64,000 nt of DNA from Spirochaetales bacterium (GCA_022360655.1 JAKSCK010000048.1:1-64000); one strand, 5' to 3'; shown: positions 16,672-24,810, numbered from the stretch's first letter. The notes: a model not told the origin generated them from the sequence alone. A program made the numbers and translations.

Positions 16672-18456
16672 CTAAGCCACGACGACGGCGCCAAATTTAC
16701 AGGCGTCATAACAAGCGCCGCACTTAATGCACTTGGTCTGGTCGATAACATGGGGCGACTTGCGCTCCCCAGCAATACAGGGCACAGGACATTTCCGCGC
16801 ACAAACGGTACAACCGATGCACTTCTCCGCATCAATGGTGTAGGACACCAAATCCTTACACTTACCAGAGCGGCATTTGCCCTCTTTGATGTGCTCAAGG
16901 TATTCATGTTCAAAGTACTTGAGTGTGGAAAGCACAGGGTTTGCAGCAGTTTGACCTAATCCACAAAGAGAAGCTTTCTGGGTGGCCTTACCAATGGCTT
17001 TGAGCTTATCAATGTCTTCCATGGTTCCCTGACCCTTGGTGATTTTATCCAGGATCTGGTACATGCGCTTGGTTCCAATGCGGCAGGGAGAACACTTACC
17101 ACAGGACTCATCCACGCAGAATTCCATGTAGAACTTGGTGACGTCCACAATACAATCGTCTTCATCCATGACAATCATACCGCCGGATCCCATCATAGAA
17201 CCAATGGCGGTCAGATGGTCAAAGTCAATGGGTGTGTCCAAGTACTCTTTGGTGATGACACCACCGGAAGGACCACCAGTTTGCACGGCTTTGAACTCTT
17301 TGTTGCCGCGGATACCGCCGCCCACATCGTAGACAATCTCCCGCAAGGTGGTTCCCATGGGAACTTCCACCAGACCGGAGTTTTCAATTTTACCGGTCAG
17401 GGCAAAGACCTTGGTACCAGGAGATTTCTCAGTACCAATGGACTTGAACCATTCTCCACCCTTCTCAATGATGACCGGGATGTTGGCATAGGTTTCCACA
17501 TTGTTGATGACGGTGGGTTTCTCAAACAAACCTTTCACAGCAGGGAATGGTGGCTTGGGCATGGGCATACCCCGGTTTCCTTCAGTGGAAGCCAAAAGGG
17601 CTGTTTCCTCACCACAAACAAAGGCACCAGCACCAAGACGGATTTCAATATCAAAGTTGAAACCACTGTCCAGAATATTGTTGCCCAACAAGCCATATTC
17701 GCGAGCCTGTTCAAGAGCAATCTCAAGACGTTTAATGGCCAGAGGATACTCCGCACGGATGTACACCACACCGTGATCAGATCCGACGGTCTTGGCCGCA
17801 ATGGTCATGGCTTCAATGATGGAATGGGGGTCACCTTCAAGAGTGGAACGGTCCATGTAGGCACCAGGATCACCCTCATCAGCATTACACACCACAAACT
17901 TCTTTTCAGATTCAACATCTGCAGTGAATTTCCATTTGAGCCAAGAGGGGAAACCTGCACCACCACGTCCGCGGAGACCTGAGATTTTGAGCTCATTGAG
18001 AACGTCTTCACTCGACATCTCAAAAAGAACTTTCTCTAAGGCCACATAACCCTGACGAGCAATGTACTCATCAATGTTCTCAGGGTTAATGACACCACAG
18101 TTACGCAGAACAACACGCTTCTGTTTCTGGTAGAATTTAATCTGATCCAGGTCTGTTTTGTCAGCACCTTCTTCCTTATAAAGAAGATTCTCAACAACAC
18201 GTCCCTTCACAAAGTGTTCTTCAACAATGGTCTTGGCATCTTCAGGAGCCACTTCCACGTAAAAGGCTTCCTCAGGAAGAACTTTCACAATGGGTCCCTT
18301 TTCGCAAAGACCAAAACAACCGGTCTTCACAACCTGAACCTCATCACCGATGCCATTGGCTTCGGCAGCGCTCAGTAGACCGCGGTAAATCTCGTCAGCT
18401 TTACCGGCCTCACAGCCGGTTCCGCCGCACACCAGGCAGTAATTCTTGATGGCCAT
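16672..18456 (-). CDS. hydB: Hydrogenase subunit HydB (NuoF-like flavoprotein)
   Basis: 594 residues. An N-terminal thioredoxin-like 2Fe-2S domain (CLVCGGTGCEAG ... GCFGLCEKGP), a NuoF core with the NADH/FMN glycine loops (GLRGRGGAGFPSWLKW; YIRAEYPLA), the NuoF 4Fe-4S site ESCGKCSPCRIG and a C-terminal double 4Fe-4S module (CIGCTVCARKCPVPC, CIKCGACYDAC). It is where NAD(H) and ferredoxin electrons meet in bifurcating hydrogenases. AAGGAG lies six bases before the ATG. Sits between the 2Fe-2S protein gene (3-base gap) and hydA. Confidence 0.97.
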   Translation of the reverse strand: MAIKNYCLVCGGTGCEAGKADEIYRGLLSAAEANGIGDEVQVVKTGCFGLCEKGPIVKVLPEEAFYVEVAPEDAKTIVEEHFVKGRVVENLLYKEEGADKTDLDQIKFYQKQKRVVLRNCGVINPENIDEYIARQGYVALEKVLFEMSSEDVLNELKISGLRGRGGAGFPSWLKWKFTADVESEKKFVVCNADEGDPGAYMDRSTLEGDPHSIIEAMTIAAKTVGSDHGVVYIRAEYPLAIKRLEIALEQAREYGLLGNNILDSGFNFDIEIRLGAGAFVCGEETALLASTEGNRGMPMPKPPFPAVKGLFEKPTVINNVETYANIPVIIEKGGEWFKSIGTEKSPGTKVFALTGKIENSGLVEVPMGTTLREIVYDVGGGIRGNKEFKAVQTGGPSGGVITKEYLDTPIDFDHLTAIGSMMGSGGMIVMDEDDCIVDVTKFYMEFCVDESCGKCSPCRIGTKRMYQILDKITKGQGTMEDIDKLKAIGKATQKASLCGLGQTAANPVLSTLKYFEHEYLEHIKEGKCRSGKCKDLVSYTIDAEKCIGCTVCARKCPVPCIAGERKSPHVIDQTKCIKCGACYDACKFGAVVVA

Positions 18457-18459
18457 GGG

Positions 18460-18852
18460 CTACTCCTTGTGGATATCCCGTGCGGGATAGTCGAATACGT
18501 GCTCGTTCACCAGCTTGCCGCCGAGAAGGTGCTGCTCAACAATTTTCTTTGCCACATCAGCATCAACTTTGCCGTACAAGGTGTCTGGCATGCCGTCCAT
18601 CTTCACCTCAACGGTGGGTTCAGCATGACAAAGTCCCATACAACCTGTCTGCTTCACGACAACATTGGTCATTTTGCGGGTGTAGGCTTCGCCCAAGAAC
18701 ACATTCAGTGCCTCTTTTGCACCAGCAGCAATGCCGCAGGTTCCCATTCCCACAATGATATGAATGCTCTTGTCGCCGGTATCCCGGCGCTCAATCGCCT
18801 CTTTCTGCTCAACACGGAGCTTCCGGAGGGATTCCAGGGTCATCTTGGCCAT
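18460..18852 (-). CDS. Thioredoxin-like 2Fe-2S ferredoxin of the hydrogenase operon
   Basis: 130 residues from the ATG at 18852, which has AAGGAG seven bases upstream; an upstream in-frame extension lacks this. The domain resembles the N-terminal part of HydB: VGMGTCGIAAGAKE, then KQTGCMGLCHAEPTVEV, supplying four Cys for a 2Fe-2S cluster. An N-terminal helix of basic/acidic residues (ESLRKLRVEQKEAIERR) is typical of the small 2Fe-2S proteins found in M3 hydrogenase operons. Likely an accessory electron carrier or extra subunit; its exact role in the complex is not established from sequence. Confidence 0.9.
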   Translation of the reverse strand: MAKMTLESLRKLRVEQKEAIERRDTGDKSIHIIVGMGTCGIAAGAKEALNVFLGEAYTRKMTNVVVKQTGCMGLCHAEPTVEVKMDGMPDTLYGKVDADVAKKIVEQHLLGGKLVNEHVFDYPARDIHKE

Positions 18853-18868
18853 CAAAATTCTCCTTCGT

Positions 18869-19423
18869 TCAACCGATTTCTTCCTCAAGGGATGTTATGT
18901 ATTCCCTCAGGAGCCCGAGGGCGCCTGCATCGTCCAGCCCACCTAGGGCCTCCGATACCTCCACCCGGTCAATGGCGTACGACTGCGAGGTGCCTTGCCC
19001 CCCCTGACGAGTACGCCGGATATTCATCCCATAACCACCCTCAAAGGTGAGACAAAGCACCCAAAGGAGGACAATGTCTCCAAGGGGAGGAGCATCCAAG
19101 TGGTTTTGGGGCCATTGGGCCTTCACTTCCGTCCCTTTTCCAAGAACAGAATGAATCTCCACTTGTCCTTCGCATTGTTCTGCGGTTTGGCGTAGGAAGG
19201 GGATTCCCAATCCAACGCGTCGTCCTGGATGCTTTTTTCCATCACTCCAAAACGGGTCCTCCGCTCTGCGAAGAGTCTCCTCATCCATCCCACACCCATT
19301 GTCTTGAATCCGGAAGAATACTTGAGAGTCTTCTTCAGTCAGTTCCACTTGGACAAAGGTTGCTCCGGCCTCAATGCTGTTTTGCACCAGGTCGGAAAGG
19401 ATGTCGGCCAGGGAAGCGTGCAT
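18869..19423 (-). CDS. Stand-alone GHKL-type ATPase in the hydrogenase operon
   Basis: 184 residues, beginning TGATG on the hydC stop, so translationally coupled. It has the N box DILSDLVQNSIEAGA, G1 box RIQDNGCGMDEE and G2-like VGLGIPFLRQTAEQCEG of histidine-kinase/Hsp90/MutL ATPases but no HisKA helix, no phospho-acceptor His and no membrane segment. The C-terminal 80 residues have no known fold and include a Gly/Gln-rich linker. Such proteins recur in hydrogenase operons of this type; a switch or anti-sigma-like role is plausible, unproven. It is not a subunit of the purified trimer in known systems. Confidence 0.85.
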   Translation of the reverse strand: MHASLADILSDLVQNSIEAGATFVQVELTEEDSQVFFRIQDNGCGMDEETLRRAEDPFWSDGKKHPGRRVGLGIPFLRQTAEQCEGQVEIHSVLGKGTEVKAQWPQNHLDAPPLGDIVLLWVLCLTFEGGYGMNIRRTRQGGQGTSQSYAIDRVEVSEALGGLDDAGALGLLREYITSLEEEIG

Positions 19424-19905
19424 CAGCCGTTGTTGTACTTCGCCAACACCTCCGGGAGCTTGTCGGTGGTTAACTTGCCGTACACTTCTTCACCCACCAC
19501 CATGACGGGAGCCAATCCACAACAGCCCACACAACGGACTGCCTCAATGGAGAACTTGCCATCAGGAGTGGTTCCACCAACTCCAATACCCAAAAGGGTT
19601 TCAAGTTCTGTAATGAGATCTGCAGCACCTTTGAGGTAGCATGCTGTTCCCATGCACACCTGCAGATTGTGATCACCAGGTTTCTCAAGCTTGAAAAAGT
19701 GATAAAAGGTGACAACGCCGTAGATTTTTGCTAACGGCACGTCAAGGATTCGAGCAACTTCAAAGGCAATGGCCCGAGGCACATAGCCGTACTCTTCCTG
19801 GACTTTATGAAGGATCATGATGAGATTACCGGGACGATCCTTCCATTCCTCGATAAATGCCGTCAGACCTTCGGTCAAGGTCGTATCATCAGTAGCCGTG
19901 GCCAT
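19423..19905 (-). CDS. hydC: Hydrogenase subunit HydC (NuoE-like)
   Basis: 160 residues from the ATG at 19905, which has GGAGG four bases upstream. A helical N-terminus (ILHKVQEEYGYVPRAIAFEVA, the NuoE signature) precedes a thioredoxin-like 2Fe-2S domain with CMGTACYLKGA and CVGCCGLAPVM. First gene of the hydrogenase operon; passes electrons between HydB flavin and the cluster chain. A TTGATA/TATACT promoter lies about 55 bases upstream. Confidence 0.96.
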   Translation of the reverse strand: MATATDDTTLTEGLTAFIEEWKDRPGNLIMILHKVQEEYGYVPRAIAFEVARILDVPLAKIYGVVTFYHFFKLEKPGDHNLQVCMGTACYLKGAADLITELETLLGIGVGGTTPDGKFSIEAVRCVGCCGLAPVMVVGEEVYGKLTTDKLPEVLAKYNNG

Positions 19906-19957
19906 GAAACCTCCACTGATACGGAGAAGCCGCATCGATCAGTTCTGATTCCCGGCA

Positions 19958-19987
19958 AGTATAACGACCCTTTCGGGCAGATATCAA
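19958..19987 (-). promoter_or_regulatory. Promoter of the hydrogenase operon
   Basis: On the minus strand TTGATA (19987-19982), an 18-base spacer, TATACT (19963-19958). Divergent from the rex promoter about 50 bases away. Confidence 0.6.
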
Positions 19988-19990
19988 CAC

Positions 19991-20008
19991 CATAAACACG
20001 TGTTATTG
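19991..20008. promoter_or_regulatory. Palindrome upstream of the hydrogenase -35
   Basis: CATAAACACGTGTTATTG is an imperfect inverted repeat around CACGTG, immediately upstream of the hydrogenase -35 and distinct from the Rex-like box. An activator or second-regulator site is possible. Confidence 0.35.
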
Positions 20009-20037
20009 CGCCATTAGCGCTCTTAGGAAGGACTAAC

Positions 20038-20066
20038 TTGACATTTATTGTTACAGACAGCACAAT
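20038..20066 (+). promoter_or_regulatory. rex promoter with embedded Rex-like operator
   Basis: TTGACA (20038-20043), a 17-base spacer and a weak -10 CACAAT (20061-20066). The 18-base TTGTTACAGACAGCACAA at 20048-20065 has the TTG...CAA ends and spacing of Rex operators; the left half matches the TTGTTAA consensus well, the right half only in ACAA. It fills the space between the hexamers, so Rex binding would block its own promoter and sits within 60 bases of the hydrogenase -35. Confidence 0.55.
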
Positions 20067-20076
20067 AAATACCAAT

Positions 20077-20805
20077 ATGGTACGCAAAGATTTCATGCTG
20101 CGCTTAATGAAGTACAAACGAGTCCTGATTCAATTACGATCCCTTGGACTTGAAAGAGTGTTTTCCAACAATCTCGGGGATGCCATTGGAATCTCTGCGG
20201 CCCTGGTACGAAAAGACCTGGCAAAGATTGAACTCCAAGGGAATCGCCGCGGGGGATACAGCATTGATGCCATGCTGGCTCGATTGAACCGACTCCTTGG
20301 CGGAACGGATGCTCAAGAGGCCATATTGGTGGGTTGTGGAAATCTCGGCCGTGCACTTCTTAATCATGATGCCTTCTATAAGGAAGGGATAAAATTGATT
20401 GCCGGTTTTGATCTCATGGCCTCCAACCACGAAATTGGTGGAGTTCCAATTTATGAAATGGACCGTTTGGAAGAAGTGATTCGGGAACGCCGAGTAAAGG
20501 TGGCTCTTCTGACTGTTCCTGCTGCTGCCGCTGCGGAATCTCGTGATAGACTTTTGCGAGCAGGAATTCGTGGAATTCTCAATTTTGCCCCTATGGAGTT
20601 AAAATGCCCAGATGGATGTGTGATTCACAATGTGAACATCGGTCTGGAAATTGAAAATCTTTTTTTCCTTGTCAACTCACTGGAAGACCAAGAGAATCGT
20701 GAGACGACAGAGTCTGGAAAACCCTCTCCAGTGGAAGAGGAGGCATCCTTATCAGAAGGAGATTTCCCAGCCTCACCTCAGCTCTTTGCTGGAGAAGAAT
20801 CATGA
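20077..20805 (+). CDS. rex: Redox-sensing transcriptional repressor Rex
   Basis: 242 residues from the ATG at 20077 (MVRKDFMLRLMKYKRV). An earlier in-frame TTG at 20038 is the -35 hexamer, so it is not used. The winged helix has the recognition-helix pattern ALVRKDLAKIELQGNRRGGY; the Rossmann NADH domain begins AILVGCGNLGRALLNH; IRGILNFAPMEL is the family's late motif. Rex leaves DNA when NADH is high, turning on fermentation and hydrogen genes. It has an unusual acidic C-terminal tail of about 40 residues (ENRETTESGK ...). No Shine-Dalgarno precedes either candidate ATG (20077 or 20095), so the mRNA may be nearly leaderless. Confidence 0.93.
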   Translation: MVRKDFMLRLMKYKRVLIQLRSLGLERVFSNNLGDAIGISAALVRKDLAKIELQGNRRGGYSIDAMLARLNRLLGGTDAQEAILVGCGNLGRALLNHDAFYKEGIKLIAGFDLMASNHEIGGVPIYEMDRLEEVIRERRVKVALLTVPAAAAAESRDRLLRAGIRGILNFAPMELKCPDGCVIHNVNIGLEIENLFFLVNSLEDQENRETTESGKPSPVEEEASLSEGDFPASPQLFAGEES

Positions 20806-21134
20806 AATTGAGCACAGTCATCGAAACGCTTGTTGTTCGACCTCTTTGGGATGGTTGGGAGGATCGAGATGTGAAAGGCGGCTATACCTCCGATTTGCTC
20901 TCTGATGTGATGGCCAATGCCACAGAAGATGAGATTCTCATCACCATACAAGCCCACAAGAACACAATTGCCGTGGCCCAGCTAAAAGATATGGCTGCGG
21001 TGTTGATTTGCTCAAATCGCCCAGTTGATGAAGCCATGTTGAGCACAGCTCAGGAGGAGAATATTCCCATCCTCATTACATCTGATAACCAATACACGGC
21101 GTCCTATAAATTGCATCAAGCGCTTTCCCAATAG
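20802..21134 (+). CDS. DRTGG-domain protein
   Basis: 110 residues, ATG overlapping the rex stop (ATGA). A single compact alpha/beta domain with the DVKGGYTSDLLSDVMANA segment, the counterpart of the D-R-T-G-G signature, then ILITIQAHKNTIAVAQLKD and ILITSDNQYTASYKLH. The domain is also found at the N-terminus of some HPr kinases and CBS proteins and is thought to bind ligand; function unknown. Its coupling to rex and placement opposite the hydrogenase operon suggest a regulatory part in hydrogen metabolism. Confidence 0.88.
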   Translation: MKLSTVIETLVVRPLWDGWEDRDVKGGYTSDLLSDVMANATEDEILITIQAHKNTIAVAQLKDMAAVLICSNRPVDEAMLSTAQEENIPILITSDNQYTASYKLHQALSQ

Positions 21135-21215
21135 AAAAGGATGGAGGGAAGCAATGCATGAACTTCATTGCTGGCATTGCAAGCATTCTCCAACTCAATT
21201 TGTTTGGTTCGAATC

Positions 21216-21935
21216 ATGAGCCTATTCCGTGCCGATCTTCATATTCACTCCTGCCTCTCTCCCTGCGCATCCCTCGAGAATTCCCCCCGGGCCATTGCTC
21301 ACCATGCCAAAGCACGAGGACTTCAACTGGTGGCACTGACCGACCACAATACGGCCCTGAATGCTCCTGCCTTTGCATCGGCATGCCGGCAGGAAGGAAT
21401 TCAAGCCCTTTTTGGGATGGAAATCACAACCCGTGAGGAAGTGCATGCCCTCACCCTCTTCCCCGATGCCCAGACTGCTGTAAAAGCAGGAAATGAGGTG
21501 TATGAACGGTTAAAATCCGGCCCTTTTAATCCTGAAAGTTTTGGAGACCAAATTTGGGTGAATGATGAGGAAGAGATTGAAGGTTTTTTAGAAAAGCTCC
21601 TGATTCTGGGTACAACCGATCTTTCTCTTGATGATTTGGTTCCTTGGGCGGAACAGTTTGGTGGTATCTGCATTCCGGCCCACATTGACCGCCCTGTTTT
21701 TGGAACACTCGGTGTTTTGGGGTTTCTTCCACCGGCCAACTTTACCGCGGTTGAAAGCACCACAGCGTTAGATGACACACTGACAAATCAGCTTCCTGTC
21801 ATTGCCTCATCGGATGCTCATGAACTCAAGGATATTGGTCAGAGATTCTTTACGTTTAACGCTTCCCACCCAAGTTTTGATGCCCTGATACATGCCTTTG
21901 AATCAAAGTCCATTTCAGCCCACTTTTGCCCCTGA
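21216..21935 (+). CDS. PHP-domain metal-dependent phosphoesterase
   Basis: 240 residues from the ATG at 21216; the PHP metal motif DLHIHSCLSPCA begins at residue 7, where the family normally starts, although no ribosome site is visible. An in-frame TTG at 21168 is the alternative. Further metal ligands appear in ALTDHNTALNAP, FGMEITTREEVH, CIPAHIDRP and IASSDAHE. Members hydrolyse phosphate esters such as histidinol phosphate or nucleotides. Here it closes the rex operon, and PHP genes of this type accompany M3 hydrogenases in other anaerobes; the substrate is unknown. Confidence 0.87.
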   Translation: MSLFRADLHIHSCLSPCASLENSPRAIAHHAKARGLQLVALTDHNTALNAPAFASACRQEGIQALFGMEITTREEVHALTLFPDAQTAVKAGNEVYERLKSGPFNPESFGDQIWVNDEEEIEGFLEKLLILGTTDLSLDDLVPWAEQFGGICIPAHIDRPVFGTLGVLGFLPPANFTAVESTTALDDTLTNQLPVIASSDAHELKDIGQRFFTFNASHPSFDALIHAFESKSISAHFCP

Positions 21936-21961
21936 ATTCTTTGAACAAAATCACAGATGTG

Positions 21962-21992
21962 AAAAAATCCTGTGCTGTTCATGGATTTTTTT
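21962..21992 (+). terminator. Terminator of the rex operon
   Basis: AAAAAATCC (21962-21970) and GGATTTTTT (21983-21991) around a 12-base loop, ending in a T-run. Confidence 0.65.
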
Positions 21993-22060
21993 AAACCAGG
22001 GGGTCTATACTCTGCGTGAGTCTTTCAGAATGCGTTTAAAACGCTAAGGAGAAAGTGAGT

Positions 22061-22654
22061 ATGAAAAACATCGTCCGTACAGGGATGATCCTTGCTGCAC
22101 TGGCCGCCATGGTCCTTTCAGCTTGTGCCACCGTTGAAGAAGAACCCACCAGCGCTCCTCCACAGCGCCGTGACCTCCCCCAATTCTTCCTTTCACCCCC
22201 CACTCCTGAGGATCAGTTTGTTGGCCTTGGAATGGCAAAATTGGAAGATGATAATCTTTCCCGAACAACCGCTCTTGCACGTGCTCGTGCGGATATTGCT
22301 GCTCAAGTGGCTGTGAGTGTCGAGACCATGCTCACAGACTACGCTCAGGAATCTGGTACAGATGGAAACACCCAGACTCTGACCTTTGTTGAGCGTGTGT
22401 CCAAAGAAGTCGCAGATATTGAGCTTCAGGGCGCTGTCACGAAAGAGCAGTATCCTGCCAATGATGGGACATGGTATGTCATGGTGTTCTTCCCCAAAGC
22501 CGCCATGATTGAGGAAGTCAGCAATGTCTTCTCCCGCAATGAAGATGCTGCCTTTGCCGAGTTTAAAGCACAGCAGGCTCTTGAGCGCCTGAATGCTGAA
22601 GTGGAAAACAATCCCCCTCGGTCTGCAGGTGTTGATTCCCCAGTGAACAACTAA
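22061..22654 (+). CDS. LPP20-type lipoprotein
   Basis: 197 residues from the ATG at 22061 (AAGGAG nine bases upstream; an in-frame GTG two codons earlier is too close to it). Signal peptide ending in lipobox LSAC. The mature chain opens PQFFLSPPTPEDQFVGLGMAKLED, the P-x-F-x..G(x)G start of LPP20/FlgP-like domains, then the long amphipathic helix TTALARARADIAAQVAVSVETML and the strand TWYVMVFFPKA. First of three consecutive envelope genes but separated from the next by a terminator. Confidence 0.85.
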   Translation: MKNIVRTGMILAALAAMVLSACATVEEEPTSAPPQRRDLPQFFLSPPTPEDQFVGLGMAKLEDDNLSRTTALARARADIAAQVAVSVETMLTDYAQESGTDGNTQTLTFVERVSKEVADIELQGAVTKEQYPANDGTWYVMVFFPKAAMIEEVSNVFSRNEDAAFAEFKAQQALERLNAEVENNPPRSAGVDSPVNN

Positions 22655-22670
22655 GGGGAAGTCTGTTTTA

Positions 22671-22700
22671 AAGGCCGCCTCTTTGAGGCGGCTTTTTTTT
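22671..22700 (+). terminator. Terminator after the LPP20 lipoprotein
   Basis: GCCGCCTC (22674-22681), loop TTT, GAGGCGGC (22685-22692), then eight Ts. Confidence 0.9.
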
Positions 22701-22862
22701 AGCCATCAGAAAAATGGCTGAAACGTTTTTGAATGAAAAACATATTTGTTCACTTATAATAAAAAGCAATGAATGATATTGAACTTTTCTCTCCAAACCT
22801 GAAAGAAGATTCAGAACATGATAGTAATGAGAGGAATGCTTCTGAAACATCAGGGAGAACCC

Positions 22863-23681
22863 ATGCACCGAACCGTTTCCAATCTTCGCTTCATCATCAT
22901 CAGTATCCTTCTGGGACTTCTCTTTGGATGCGCAACCGCTCCAACGGCGTCCACTCCCATTCCTGTTCAATCGCAATATAAACCATTCCGAGATGCTCCA
23001 GATTGGCTTTGGACCACCATTCCAGAGAAGGACACTTTGATCTTTGTGACGGCAGGAGCACGACGAGGAAACCGGGACACAGAGGCCTATGCAGCCCTGG
23101 AGGCGGCAGCCCTCCGAGCTGGTGTTTTTGCTGGTTTTTGGGGAGCTAGTCAGGACTTTGTTTCCAGCAGTTCCCAAGGAACCGGTGCTGATTCTCGAAC
23201 CCGAGCCCACTATGATGGAGCAGCAGAAGATGATGCTCTTGCCAATTTAGAGCCAACCAATCTTTGGCGGACTGATCATGCCACCTGGGTGCGGTTTCAA
23301 CTTTCACTTCCAGAGGCACTCTCATGCTCATGGACTCCAGACTATAAAAAAGGACAACCCACCTGGGTGTATTCCCCACCAGAGATTCCTGGCTGGAAAG
23401 TCGCCGTTGGCCTTGGGGCCCAGCAGGGCAATGAGGCTCGAACCCTCTTAAGGGCTGAAGAAGATGCTCTGGCCCAAATGGTTCAGCTCCTTCATGGGAA
23501 AACCCGCACAGTGGGCCTTTCTCGAGAAGCAACAACGGCAACATGGAGAGAAAGCCAGCACTCCAAAACCACCTATGAACGGGGATTTGGTGAGGTTTTT
23601 GGTTTTCTTGTTCTTGCACGGTGGTATGACAAAAAGGGCCAGTGTTGGGTTTTGGCAGCCTGCCCCGAAGAGAAAAATTAA
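22863..23681 (+). CDS. Lipoprotein, divergent LPP20-like
   Basis: 272 residues from the ATG at 22863, chosen for GGGAG five bases upstream. Lipobox LLFGC. Two repeats of the LPP20-like pattern can be read: FRDAPDWLWTTIPEKDTLIFVTAGARRG followed by the helix AYAALEAAALRAGVF, and YSPPEIPGWKVAVGLGAQQG followed by the helix RTLLRAEEDALAQMV. It may be a tandem duplication of the domain in its neighbour. Followed after 27 bases by the FecR-domain gene, likely in one transcript. Confidence 0.75.
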   Translation: MHRTVSNLRFIIISILLGLLFGCATAPTASTPIPVQSQYKPFRDAPDWLWTTIPEKDTLIFVTAGARRGNRDTEAYAALEAAALRAGVFAGFWGASQDFVSSSSQGTGADSRTRAHYDGAAEDDALANLEPTNLWRTDHATWVRFQLSLPEALSCSWTPDYKKGQPTWVYSPPEIPGWKVAVGLGAQQGNEARTLLRAEEDALAQMVQLLHGKTRTVGLSREATTATWRESQHSKTTYERGFGEVFGFLVLARWYDKKGQCWVLAACPEEKN

Positions 23682-23708
23682 CACTATAAAACCATACGGA
23701 GGTAAACC

Positions 23709-24806
23709 ATGACCAAAAGAGTCCGTCTATTCGCCTTCCTCTTCACCATCACATTTGGTCTCTATGCACAACAGGGCATTGGGACGATTAGTTTCATGGA
23801 AGGAAGTGCTCAGGTTCTTCGAGATGACCAAATCATTGGTTCCGATCGCGTTGAGATTGGTTTTGAGTTGCGTGAATTTGACACCATTGAAACCGCCGAT
23901 GACGGCTATGTAGAAGTAGAAATGGCGGCCCCTTCTGCTGGTTCTTTGGTGAAAGTGCAACCCGGCACGGCCTTCTACTTCACCCAGGAAAAAACCCGTG
24001 GCTCCTGGTTGAAAACCACCTTTCAACTTCTCCGCGGTTCTCTGCGTTTGAAAGTGGGGAAACTTCGTGGACAAGAAGCCTATGAGGTCCAAACAGACCT
24101 GGCGGCAATGGCTGTGCGAGGAACCGAGTTCAATGTGGATATGGCTCCTGACCGATCCGTTCTCGTGAGTGTTCCAGAGGGACGGGTGGCCAGCCAAAGT
24201 GAAACACGAACCGTCATGGCAGAACCAGGACTTGTGGCCACTGTGGATCCTCAGGCCAACATCAAACCCATACTGGTAAAACCCGATGACATTGAGTTGT
24301 ATCGGGAATATTGGCAAACCCTGAGATTGGACGCCTTGAAAAGCAATGCCGATCCTGCCATTCAACAGTTTTCCCGTCAGTGGGACAGCCAGCTTCCCCG
24401 CCTGAAAAATGCCCTCAACATCCTGGAATCCCAAAAAGCGGTTTTTGCAAAATGGGAGCAAATCCATTCAGGGAATGCTCCTGAGCCCCCCCTGTCCACG
24501 GCCATTCGTGATAAACAGGCCATCAGCCGAGGCATGCTGGCCCTTCGTTCCATTCTTCCCGTGGTAGAACGCACCTATTACACTCTGGAAGGCTTGGAGG
24601 ATGCCTACAATTTGGGATTTGCCACCAAGACGTTCACCGCTGGAAACTATGCCAATGCCCAGGAATTTTATCGGGTCTTTCGCCAAGAAAAGGATCAGAA
24701 TAAACAGCTTCTTGGCTTGGCTCGACGCTATGCGCGAATGTATTCCGTGATTCATTTGGCCACTGGTGGCGGCCCTGATATCATGAGTGGGATTCCCAGT
24801 TTTTGA
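23709..24806 (+). CDS. Exported FecR-domain protein
   Basis: 365 residues. Signal peptide ending LYAQQ. The FecR domain spans about 20-170: GTISFMEGSAQVLRDDQ, ELREFDTIETADDGYVEVEM, LRGSLRLKVGKL and the conserved DLAAMAVRGTEFNVDMA. These non-regulatory FecR proteins are periplasmic or surface proteins often tied to repeat or peptidoglycan-binding domains. The remaining 190 residues are helical, possibly TPR-like, with no clear motif. AACCATG is preceded by GGAGG. Ends at a strong terminator. Confidence 0.85.
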   Translation: MTKRVRLFAFLFTITFGLYAQQGIGTISFMEGSAQVLRDDQIIGSDRVEIGFELREFDTIETADDGYVEVEMAAPSAGSLVKVQPGTAFYFTQEKTRGSWLKTTFQLLRGSLRLKVGKLRGQEAYEVQTDLAAMAVRGTEFNVDMAPDRSVLVSVPEGRVASQSETRTVMAEPGLVATVDPQANIKPILVKPDDIELYREYWQTLRLDALKSNADPAIQQFSRQWDSQLPRLKNALNILESQKAVFAKWEQIHSGNAPEPPLSTAIRDKQAISRGMLALRSILPVVERTYYTLEGLEDAYNLGFATKTFTAGNYANAQEFYRVFRQEKDQNKQLLGLARRYARMYSVIHLATGGGPDIMSGIPSF

Positions 24807-24810
24807 TCTA

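Noticed and set aside
14903-18456. Very long opposite-strand frames across hydA and hydB
   Set aside because: Antisense shadows of two well-supported enzymes; no ribosome sites or domain signatures.
20038-20077. Longer rex start at the TTG of 20038
   Set aside because: That TTG is the first half of the -35 hexamer TTGACA and lies upstream of the Rex-like operator; the encoded stretch is not family-like.
24377-24574. Other antisense frames inside the fecR-domain and similar genes
   Set aside because: Short, without ribosome sites and fully inside well-supported genes.
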